Positions 53,112 through 64,000 of a stretch of 64,000 nucleotides of DNA are shown piece after piece. Each line of letters starts with the position of its first letter. Position 1 is the first letter of the stretch. The notes beneath the pieces are model-generated. The model ran no database searches, was not told the DNA's origin, and saw only the letters and a program-made list of their open reading frames with translations. Both the position numbers and the translations under genes were made by a program. The DNA is from Branchiostoma floridae (Eukaryota; Chordata; Leptocardii; Amphioxiformes; Branchiostomatidae): NCBI RefSeq assembly GCF_000003815.2, contig NC_049984.1, forward strand, positions 1,671,186-1,735,185. Direction: 5' to 3'.

Positions 53112-54813
53112 TTACTGACGTTTTTTAGCCTCGTCCTCATCATACTCCTCAGGGTCAATGAACCCGTTGCCGTTGGTGTCCATGGAGGTGAACCAATCAG
53201 CGGGCAGGTTGTTGACGTCCACGTCCTTCCTCTGCTTCAGCATCTCCAGAGCCTCCTGCTCGGATAGCTTCAGGTCCTGGTCCGTGTCGTGGTCGCCAAA
53301 TCCTCGGCCGGACAGGGCGCCATCCTCCGAGGCCGTGTTCTCGAACTCGCGGCCATCCATGGCGCCCTCCTCCGGAGCGATGTCCTCCTGTTCCTCGCGC
53401 AGCAGCTCTAGGAGCCCGAGGGCTTCCTCCGCCACATCCCTGGTGAACAATCAGGAAAATAGTCACTAATCAAGGGGTATTTCCGGGAAAAATGCCGTAC
53501 TTATGCTAACGTCACAATTCCAAACCGGGACCCGGCCGAGATGTTTGCGGAAACCGAAAAATAAAAATGTATACGTAAAAATATACACAAATAATGCCCA
53601 CGACTATTCTCTTAAAGTCTTGAGTAGTTTGGTGTCTTTTATGTCATACTTTTCGTTCCCGAACGCTGCCCGGCCAGGCCCCGATTTGGGAATGTGACGT
53701 AAGCCTTACAAGCAGTGTCCCTACAGAGTATTTTGCACGAGATAGTAGAATTGGTATTTGTTCGTTTGTTTTTTCCTTCTGATATAGGAATACTAAAGAT
53801 TTCCACGATTTACAGAGTGTACAGTGTGAAACAAATCCAGTATGTTGCGGCAGACTACTTGCTGATAACATAGATCTAGTATATACTACATTCAGGTTCT
53901 ATTCTATACATACAATATTGAAATGAGACACAGTGAGGATCTTTATTTGTAGTATATAGATTCTTATGTTTACAATGATCTTAAGTCGTTATCATGAGGT
54001 TCCTTTTCTGCATAGATGAATATGTATTGGCCTAGGTATACGGAAACAGTGCCGGGACATGGCATAAGTATAGACCGGACTGANNNNNNNNNNNNNNNNN
54101 NNNNNNNNNNNNNNNNNNNNNNNNNNNNNNNNNNNNNNNNNNNNNNNNNNNNNNNNNNNNNNNNNNNNNNNNNNNNNNNNNNNGTTGCAGGGCCCGTATC
54201 CACAGTAGGGCGTTCCCTGTGTTTGGGGTGAGGTGGTTATTATTGGTTATTGGTTATTGGGTGGGCCGACTACTCACTCTTTGCAGCCAGGGGCTGAATT
54301 GCGAGGAGCTTACAATGGGCGGGGCTAAATCGCAAGGGTCTGGAGCGAGCTGCCATTCGGCGACACTCAGGTGACCTCAATACGACAGCAATTGCCCCAG
54401 GTGCGGCCAAGGTACTGTAGGTGTGTTAGTTTAGACATGCATGTTCTCTAATATCAGAAGAACACAATCTCTCGCTGGCTGGGGTTAATGACCCCCTCCC
54501 CTAGGTGGCGGCAACTGTAGGGCCGGCCGCTAGGAGCGCGATTTTAGTCAAGCTAATAACTAGCGGATAAAGACGAACATGCTCGTCGCCATGATGTAAT
54601 TTGTCCTAACAAAACAAAACAAAACCAAAAGAAGTCACAACAGATAAAGATATCAACCTTAGTCCCATCGTGACAGCGATCGGAGCACCGCTTCCACCAG
54701 CCACCGCTGCACTGCCTCTTAGTAGCGCGGCAGCAGGCCGAGTCTGCCGGGTGCACCATCAGGACCGTCAGGAGGGCAGACAGACCCAGCAACAACGCCA
54801 GCTTGCAGGCCAT
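53112..54813 (-). CDS. U4: secreted cysteine-rich peptide precursor with EF-hand propeptide (gap in exon 2)
   Basis: Spliced, about 186 residues if complete: exon 1 54813-54658 (52 codons), exon 2 from 54216 (expected to 54140, but only 54216-54184 is readable before the gap), exon 3 53439-53112. Exon 1 has a signal peptide ending HPADS and then CC-x6-C-x7-C-x3-C, a spacing different from U1 and U2. The readable exon 2 (GTPYCGYGPCN) fits C-x4-C. Exon 3 has EF-hand loops DTDQDLKLSEQE and DTNGNGFIDPEE and the longer acidic middle shared with U1 (EDIAPEEGAMDGREFENTAS). The exon 1 donor is AAG then GTTGAT, unusual at +3 but kept in place relative to U1. Ten cysteines are expected. The KR cleavage site itself lies in the gap. 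Confidence 0.72.
53495..53705. repeat. CCCGGCCGGGC-family MITE in intron 2 of U4
   Basis: TAACGTCACAATTCCAAACC then GGGACCCGGCCGAG at the left; GCCCGGCCAGGCCCCGATTT then GGGAATGTGACG at the right. Middle resembles 3236-3425. Confidence 0.75.
54084..54183. other. Assembly gap (100 N) in exon 2 of U4
   Basis: The flanks match U1 around exon 2 (ATAAGTATAGACCGGACTGA before), so only about 100 bp with the exon end and donor should be missing. Confidence 0.98.
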
Positions 54814-55020
54814 GGTTTCCTACGGAACAAAAAGCAAAGGACAGAAAATGTCAAATATACTACATCGCCAGCTTGTAGGCCATGTTTCAGTCCTACGGAA
54901 CAAAAACAACGGACAGAAAATATCAAACACACTACATCGCCAGCTTGTGGTCTATGGTTGATTAACTTAACAAAACAATACACCGTGGAGCTTAGTACAT
55001 CGTCACCTTGTAGCCCATGA
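54795..55020 (-). repeat. Three tandem copies of the start-codon region of U4
   Basis: Units of about 70 bp: GCCAGCTTGCAGGCCATGG at 54799, GCCAGCTTGTAGGCCATGTT at 54870 and GCCAGCTTGTGGTCTATGG at 54938. The first two are followed by TCCTACGGAACAAAAA and a GGACAGAAAAT word. A more diverged piece is at 54998. On the minus strand the second copy has an acceptor and opens MAYKLAM then stop, a decayed echo of the real MACKLAL start. Confidence 0.7.
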
Positions 55021-55049
55021 TGAACCGTCTGTTTATCATCGTGGAACAT

Positions 55050-56064
55050 TGTGTATCAAATAAGCAGATAAACACTTTCTAGTAACTTCGCCGGCTGCCA
55101 CGCCCTAAAAAACACGAACAGAACCAGTCGGTCAAGTACGACTTCGTCCGATTGTATTCGGGATTCGTCGTCAGAACTCGGCTGTTTTCGTTCAAGCCAC
55201 TCGGCTGTTTTAGTTCCTTGCGTCATCAGTTCAGGTGTACGTGCAATAGGTCCTGTTTTCGCCTCCTCCAAGCCAGTCTCGCGTCACTGCTCAGGTCTAC
55301 GTGCACAGAGTCCTGTCTCCACTTCCTGTAGTCGGTGAGGCGTAAAGACTGTAGACACTCCTATAAACATAGTATAATAACCCGCTTAATCAAGGACCGC
55401 GTCGCTGGTCTCCGGAAATGCTTCAGGCACATCGTCTTAGAATGTTGAGTTAAAGCAGTATAAACGATGAAAAACACTATCAAACAGGTTCGCAACAAAC
55501 CTAAGTCGGGTACATATAGCTGTGCCCTAAAGTAAACCCCAATTCCTTTTTCCTAATTTCTGCCAAGCCGTCAGGGCACAGGTAAGGAGAAATAAAAGAG
55601 GAAAATCACCACTACCTGTAACAGATACGACACAGTCACAGGTGCCTGCCCTACTCTTACGGTCGATCGGTAACGAATCTTGTCCAATGAACAAAAGTAT
55701 TCAGCGGACCGCCGGCCAGTTACAGCTCCGAGCAGCGGAGTCACAGTTCATAGACTGGGTACCAGTCTGTGCGAAATCGTAAGACAGCGACTGTCGATGA
55801 GAAAGAAATAAACGTGAATTTCATTTAACAGGTGGTACATCTCCAGTATGTGCTCATGCCGCGGCTCCAAACATAAACCATCATAGAAAAGACGAGAGGT
55901 GCGCCACGCTACGCGACATATTATACCGCGTCAGAAGATATACTGTGATAGGAGTTCAGTGCAGCTTCGACAGAACCGGTTTCCCGACCATTGACAAGAA
56001 CAGTATTTCCTGCTACACGGCAGCTGAATGCCGTAAGACACAAGTACGCCTGTCTTGAGCTCCT
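55050..56064. other. 5'-flank of U4, no gene
   Basis: Matches the U1 flank (17650-18330) in words such as AGGCACATCGTCTTA, GAATGTTGAGTTAAAG, TCTGCCAAGCCGTC and GCGAAATCGTAAGACAGCGA. The promoter is not located. Confidence 0.55.
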
Positions 56065-57185
56065 TTTATACCTTATCCACGATCTTCGGGCGTATCGATG
56101 GAAGATCGGCCATGTTTAAGATTGAGTGCTGCGCGTATTTTTCTCATGAAAACCGTCCCTGTCACATATAAGCCATACTTTGCACCTTGTACAATTGTTG
56201 TGCAATAAAGCTGTTTTCATTATAAGCGAGGCTCGGGCGATTGCCGCAGAATCGTCGTTCGATCGATTTTCGTCAAATGTGACAGGGGTATTACAAATCA
56301 GCAACTGAGCTCTGACGACTCGAAGAGGGCATTTTCGGCCAAACTACGGTCGACGTCCTGGCGAGTACTTATTCTTCGGACGATTTTTAGCAACTCGTCC
56401 GTTGGGATTTAAACCTCCTGTGCACCAAAAAAGGGCAGAAAAGATAACTCAAACTTTCCGGAATCACCAAGTCCGTCAAATTTGTGACGGGGAAGATTTT
56501 CAGCAAAATGTACGGTCGACGCTCGGGTGATTTTGAAATTAGGCCAGCCCCAGTCGATCTAACAATACGTCCAGCGTTCGCTTGAGTTATGACACAGGCT
56601 TAACAATGTTTTCCTTCCATTTGCTGCCGCATACATGTGGTACGTTCCTATCGCTAGTCAAACATGGTCGGGCCGCTACCAAAAACGTCCCAAACTGAGG
56701 AATTACGCCACTAGGCGGTTTATCGGCTATGCGGGAAAACAAACTCCAAAACAAAACAAACCAAACGAACAAAACACAATTTAAGGAAATTTCTAAATAG
56801 TTCATACCTTATGCCGTACAGAAGATCCAGAAAAAAGCTCGAGTTGCGCAATGTTCAGCTTTCTGCCCCGCACCTGAGAGCACCGAAGTCGGACTGTCTT
56901 ATCTCTTCTTGAAGCCTCCTTTTAAGTTTAAGTATCCCGTCGTCATAGCCACTTTAGTCACGTGATTACCTACCTAGACTGATTCACAGATATACGACCT
57001 GCACGTCCGTGACACGAAGATTAGTCCTTTTGACCCTGGGATTATTTTTACTGCGGACGAAGCAGGTGTCGCCACACACCTGCCTTTGTTCTTGAATAGA
57101 ACCCCGCACACCTGACTGTCGGTCATTTAACTAATTCTCCCTGTCCTTGTATATCGCCACGTGCGTCTTGCTGGTTGGTTGCAGT

Positions 57186-57425
57186 GAGGATCTGGCAACC
57201 AGAATGTTTCAGGTTCAGAGGCGCGCCCTCCGGGTCATGTCGCTTGGTGGCAGGGACTCTGTGCCGAACCTGCCTTCTGTGAAGGAGATTAGGGACGCCG
57301 CCGCAGTGTTCCTGTTCAAGTCGATGCTGGATCCTAGTTCTCGATCTAGTACCCCTCCGACAACATCCAGCAACAGGGGGAACCCTAAGAAGTAATCTTT
57401 AGTCTACGGCCCCACAGGCCAGAAT
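57186..57425 (+). mobile_element. Non-LTR reverse transcriptase C-terminal fragment
   Basis: The plus strand encodes TRMFQVQRRALRVMSLGGRD, then VKEIRDAAAVFLFKSML and a stop after NRGNPKK, the Q-R-R-A-x-R-x-x pattern of non-LTR polyprotein ends. AATAAA follows at 57422. The flank just before (TTGCTGGTTGGTTGCAGTGA) is shared with the U1 flank at 20283, which lacks the fragment. Confidence 0.6.
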
Positions 57426-57629
57426 AAAGCGCTTACAGAACTCTTTCCTACACCGTGCCATTGAACTTTAAAACAAGTCAGTGTAAAAGTTTGGTCTACT
57501 CTTGTTTATATCCTTGCGCTGCTAGTAGTCCCCTTGTATTTGGTACATTCATAGTATCTTAGTTTTTAATTGATTGACACCCTGCATGTGATGGTTTGTG
57601 ATATGTAATAGATAAAGTTATGTGTCTGT

Positions 57630-57700
57630 GTGGCGCAACGGCTAGAGCGTTGGAATCAGAATCAGAGGGTCCTGAGTTCGATACTCGCCATGCCCCTCCC
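57630..57700 (+). repeat. tRNA-like head of a SINE
   Basis: GTGTGGCGCAACGGCTAGAG (A-box-like) and CCTGAGTTCGATACTCG (B-box-like) are 35-40 bp apart. No cloverleaf with a sound acceptor stem can be drawn, so it is called SINE-like rather than a tRNA gene. Confidence 0.5.
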
Positions 57701-58189
57701 CCATGACAGTGGAGTGACGCCCACCGAGCCTCACGGCTAATCTGTCTTAAGATGCCAAAAACACCTACACCGGATTTGGAGCTGCCAGTGTGTCAACATC
57801 TGCACACACATCTAGCCAACTTCGCGCCATTATAAGTAATTAGTCCGGTCTACGTGCACCAGGTCCTGTCGTCTCATACTGCAGCCGGTGGGGCATGAAG
57901 ATTCTCCCATAATTCGCTAGTGTAGGAATGTTGAGTCCAGCTTTTCATTTAAAGCCCCATAAACAATATGGTATGACTGAATCAACGACCGCGTCGCTGG
58001 TCTCAGGAAATGCTTCAGGCAAATCGCTTGAATGTCGATTCAAAATACTCAGCAAAAACGCCAACAAACATGTTCGCCAGAACAGAAGTCAGGTGTATGA
58101 AGTGGTAGTGCCCGAAGCTAAACCCAAAGTTTTTTCTCTAATTTCCGTAACAAATTACAGGCCAGGGCACGAGAGAAACGAGACGGCGT

Positions 58190-58560
58190 TCTGAAGGCGC
58201 ATTGGCCTGCCTACCTGCCGAAGTGCATAGGCCAGGTATTGGCCCCCTGCTCCACTTCGTTAGAATTCTCCATGTTGCACGGTCCTTTGAAATTTTCTCC
58301 GCAAACTTGAGACACTGACGAATATCCTTTGTAATTTGATCTTTCCAGCGCTTTGGAAGTCTGCCCCGTGGTCTTGTCTTGTTAGTAGGCTTTGTGGACG
58401 AATGTGTTGAATGGTGGTTTCCTGAGTACATGTCCGAACCACTTTAGTCTTCTAAGCCTGATGGCATCGCCTGGGGTAGTCTGTAGATAGATGACAAGTA
58501 CGTTAATGATTTCAAAAGAACCTAAAAATGAATCTTCTCGTTCCACAACTGCGCTGTGGT
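58190..58560 (-). mobile_element. RTE/Jockey-type retrotransposon end, frameshifted
   Basis: One minus frame encodes RLRRLKWFGHVLRKPPFNTF (58490-58400). Another, overlapping, encodes RPRGRLPKRWKDQITKDIRQ, then EKISKDRATWR (58380-58250). Together these are the L-R-W-x-G-H-V-x-R and R-P-R-G-R-P-x-x-R-W motifs of one polyprotein tail, joined by a frameshift. Dead copy. Confidence 0.8.
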
Positions 58561-58904
58561 AAAACGAACAATGCAACATTCTAACAAACAGGTTCACAAC
58601 AAACCAAAGCGAGGTACAAATAGCCGTAGTGCTGGAAAGTAAACCCTAGGTGTGTGTGTGATTTTTTTCTACCAAGCCGTCATCGACGGACAAGTCAGGG
58701 CACAGGATAGACGAGGACGGCGCGCTAAATTCGGCCTCGGGTAGTCTCTCTATAGGTGGCAAGTACGTTAAAGAACCCACAACACTTATCGATAAATGTA
58801 GGGATCCTTCCCGGTGTGAGTGTATCAGACCTATCAGCCTGGTCTGCAGATTTCTACTTTGCGTACAAAACAGTTGTGTTACGCCTAAAAGCGGTTTGAC
58901 TATT

Positions 58905-59217
58905 AAAGCTAAGGGCACAACCCGCCGTACGTGCGATTTCTCCGTACGTTTTTTAAAGGCCACGTCCGTCACGTATTTCTGAAAACGTAGGGAACGACTG
59001 GCAAGAGCAGGGATGGAGTACGTCAACGCACGTCACCCGCACGGTTGCACGTTGCACACAAAGTTTTGCCAGCACGTAACGGTCTACGGCTTGTCTGCGT
59101 GCTCCAAAATCCGTACGGAGCCGATACTTACCAGTTACGGATCCCAAAAGATTACCCACGTTTTGGCACGTAGACAGCACATATTTGCACGTACGGCGGG
59201 TTGTGCCCTTAGCTTAA
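58905..59217. repeat. TIR element with AAGCTAAGGGCACAACCCGC ends
   Basis: Inverted ends of about 30 bp, AAGCTAAGGGCACAACCCGC / GCGGGTTGTGCCCTTAGCTT, continuing into CGTACGTGC / GCACGTACG. The inner part is rich in ACGT words and also folds. Non-coding. Half a related copy lies at 30800-31009 and 45327-45536. Confidence 0.8.
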
Positions 59218-59448
59218 ATGAAAGATGCCAGAGGGCAGTGGTGGGGTGACAGTGTTTTTTTGTCAAAGGATCTCTGAGCACTGTCTTGCCACGCCAGTAA
59301 ATTTAAACCTTTAGTGTGATTACCCAGATAAGCGGTTCCCAGATATGCGAAGGTCAAGATGTCGGGATTACTTTTTTTTTTACTGCGGAAGGAGCAGATG
59401 TCTCCACAGACCTATCTTTCTTCCTGACTATCAAACGGCACACCTTTT

Positions 59449-59640
59449 GTGGGGTCGTGTGGCGCATGTTCGATTCATAACCCACAGGTTCTGGGTTCGA
59501 ATCCGTTGATGTGCCACCGAACGTGTTCCCTTGGGAAAGGCACTTAACACGACTTTCCTCACTTCAATCGGATGAAGATGAGTACCTAGCTTTGAATAGG
59601 ACGTTAGATGTAGGCCCGTGTTTGAGGAGAGCCACACCTC
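59449..59640 (+). repeat. tRNA-derived SINE-like element, longest copy
   Basis: CGTGTGGCGCATGTTCGATT, TTCTGGGTTCGAATCCG, CTTGGGAAAGGCACTTAACA, CAATCGGATGAAGATGAGTA and GAGGAGAGCCACACCTC. Same family as 33455-33625 but with the central part that copy has lost. Confidence 0.65.
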
Positions 59641-60089
59641 GAGCACGTAAAAGAACCAACCCACCGTAGGGGTCCTTCCCGGTACAGCCAAACCTGCCCA
59701 AGCGACCACATCTTCTTAGCGACCACCTGGCCATTAAGACCGCTTTTTCTCGGTGCCGAAAATTTTCCCCATTGACGTAAGTATTAAGCGACCATAGGGC
59801 ATGTTGTGAGTCGATGCTCTTCTAACCGACCACCTGTCCAACTCGACCGCTTTTGCCCGGTCGCCCGGGATGTCGTCTTGGATAGGTTTGATAGTGGTTC
59901 AAAACCTACAGTCCTATTGCCGCACATGAGACAATTGAGAGAGCATTCGGCCAACCCAACAACAAATAACAAATGCAGATGTCTCCACAGACCAGCCTTT
60001 CTCCTTGACTATGAAACTGCACACACCTGGCCGGCAGGTACTAGTATTACATCAGAGTCATAACGTTACATGTGTCATAAGGTATATTA

Positions 60090-60200
60090 GTGCATCTTTC
60101 ATTGATTGACTCATTCACTCTCGTAAATACGAGTATATTTATGTATTCATTCATTCATTCATCTGTTTACTCGTATATTCATTCATTCAATTTATATGCA
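60090..60200. repeat. Degenerate ATTC-type repeats
   Basis: ATTCATTCATTCATC and TATTCATTCATTC tracts, followed further on by a retroelement-like end (GTGCAATAAAGTTCTTCGTC at 60399). Confidence 0.6.
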
Positions 60201-60596
60201 ACTCCTTTAAAAAACGAGACAATAGCATACTGTCCTGAAGCAGAACATAATGCAAGCCTGTTTGTTTGTTTATAATATTACCATTCGTAAAATAGATTAG
60301 TTTCCTAGATTTTTAGATATTAGCAAATCATATAGTTAAACTGCTCTGTATGTATTGCGTGTACAAGTTGCCATACATTGTATCCTTTACAGTTGTCGTG
60401 CAATAAAGTTCTTCGTCTTCTTGTTCTTCATTCAATCATTTACTCAATACGTTTACTAGGTAATTCCCTCATTCGTCCAGATATTCATATGTCATATACA
60501 CGTGGATGTTTATAACGATTTGGCATTAACAAGTGATACCGACTCCTTCTTGTTGGTCTTATACAATATCATTTGCTACATTTTCTAAATCGCACT

Positions 60597-60650
60597 CCTA
60601 GCGGCCGGCCCAAGAGTTGCCGCCTCGAGCCAGCGAGGGATTGGGTAAAC
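60597..60650 (-). repeat. Inverted fragment of the intron 1 repeat of U1/U4
   Basis: Read on the minus strand it gives CCTCGCTGGCTCGAGGCGGC and GGGCCGGCCGCTAGGAG, matching 54470-54540 (CTCGCTGGCTGGGG ... GGGCCGGCCGCTAGGAG) and 15843-15910. The sequence in intron 1 is therefore itself a dispersed repeat. Confidence 0.6.
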
Positions 60651-60881
60651 ACTGGCTACATTGAATAATAGCTTCCGTCCGGTTCAAAGTTCAGATTCTA
60701 TAACGGGACGACCTTGACACGATTGACGCGTCTGTACTAGTCACCTGTACGCGTACATCCTGCGTACGTAAGGTGGCGTCTAATGGAATTTTCACCTGTC
60801 GACTTACGTCCTGCGTAACTTTGCGTTGTTCCGTACGAGTCCTCACTTTTGGAGGTGGAAATCGCCTGAAAAATAACAGAG

Positions 60882-63263
<2,382 letters not shown>

Positions 63264-63589
63264 GTACGAAAGTTAGCATCTGATGAGTAATGTGCTTAAT
63301 ATAGTTATGTTCCACCTCATGGCAGACGTAGACGGGGACGCCAACCTACTACTTATCTACAGTACGTCCAACGGCTAATGGGAGATCATCACGGCCAGAT
63401 CAACCCCCGGCAGCTTCGCCAGCTCGCTGCCGATAGGCGGAACTGGAGAGGGCTTGCGGTCGCCTGCGCTGCAGCCGACCGATGATGATGATGATGATGA
63501 TAGTTATGTAGGAACAGATGACCTTTGTCACGGAAAGTTTGTGGGGATTTTATGTGTGTACAAAGATACATCTCGGTGGACTTGATTCG

Positions 63590-63720
63590 TTTGGCTAGCA
63601 GACATAGGATCGACAGGTATAGGGTTCGATTCCTGGCCAGACGGTGTGGAAAAGACACGAGTTTCCTCACTTCACCTGTACCCGGGTGTAACATGAGTAC
63701 CAGACTTCGATTTGGAAGGT
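63590..63720 (+). repeat. SINE-like fragment
   Basis: TAGGGTTCGATTCCTGGCC (B-box-like), then GTGTGGAAAAGACACGAGTT and ACATGAGTACCAGACTTCGA. The A-box part is weak. Confidence 0.45.
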
Positions 63721-63744
63721 AAAAGATGGTGGAAGGGGAAGGAT

Positions 63745-63993
63745 CTGCATCTGCATCTGCATAGGATACCCCCAAATGACCCCGCGAGGGGCAAAAGTAG
63801 GGGGGGGGGGAGCTGAGGCTCCCGGGTTAGGGCGGGCAGGCCGCCTGCCTGGCACGGAAGTGCTCAACGTTGGGAGCGCTTACAACCGTGCCAGGCAGGG
63901 CATTCCACTCGGGAATTGTGCGTGGGAAAAAAGAATGTTTGTAGATATCGGTGCGTGCAAATATGTGTTGATATTTGAAGTCGTGACTACCCC
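63745..63993 (-). mobile_element. Non-LTR retrotransposon 3' end, second copy, cut by the window end
   Basis: Nearly identical to 5690-5940 (GACCCCGCGAGGGGCAAAAG, GGCACGGAAGTGCTCAACGT, TTCCACTCGGGAATTGTGCG). On the minus strand it ends in ATGCAG units (63765-63745), as the first copy does. It sits in the intron after exon 4 of the phosphatase-like gene. Confidence 0.8.
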
Positions 63994-64000
63994 NNNNNNN

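Noticed and set aside
57630-57700. Possible tRNA gene
   Set aside because: A- and B-box-like words are present but no acceptor stem pairs and the anticodon arm is poor, so it was listed as SINE-like instead.

Overview
The window is eukaryotic, intron-rich and repeat-rich. It has spliced genes with GT-AG introns and AATAAA signals, a nuclear-type tRNA-Glu gene, many 5'-truncated non-LTR retrotransposon ends, tRNA-derived SINE-like copies and several hairpin MITE families. The combination suggests an invertebrate chordate, most likely amphioxus (Branchiostoma). That identification is my inference; no marker gene proves it.

The main content is a tandem array of five related units (U0-U4), all on the minus strand. 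U1-U4 share one gene plan: coding exon 1 (signal peptide plus the first cysteines), a 77-nt exon 2 (second cysteine block ending in a basic cleavage site), exon 3 (acidic half with two EF-hand loops and the stop codon), then an intron and a 3'UTR exon with AATAAA. Coding parts lie at 14322-16385 (U1), 25783-27581 (U2), 40335-42109 (U3) and 53112-54813 (U4, exon 2 cut by an assembly gap). The product would be a secreted, cationic, 8-10 cysteine peptide released by a furin-type protease from an anionic, calcium-binding C-terminal propeptide. I do not recognise the family. The layout recalls antimicrobial-type precursors, but the function is not shown by the sequence. U0 (about 0.8-4.45 kb) is aberrant: its signal exon is frameshifted and would splice straight to a very long acidic repeat exon, with no cysteine exon in sight.

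From exon 3 of U2 to the 3'UTR of U3 (about 25.8-40.0 kb) the sequence is almost identical to exon 3 of U3 through the 3'UTR of U4 (about 40.4-52.5 kb). The two copies differ by clean indels: a 2.6-kb transposon present only in the first, a 0.9-kb retrotransposon end present only in the second, and about 340 bp missing from the second. This is either a recent unequal crossover or two haplotypes joined in the assembly.

To the right, a different gene starts on the plus strand (60882-63263, continuing beyond the window). It encodes a secreted purple-acid-phosphatase-like protein with one apparent frameshift. The rest is transposon-derived sequence, microsatellites and unassigned DNA. Gaps of N lie at 1872-2409, 4519-4618, 12526-12625, 54084-54183 and 63994-64000.
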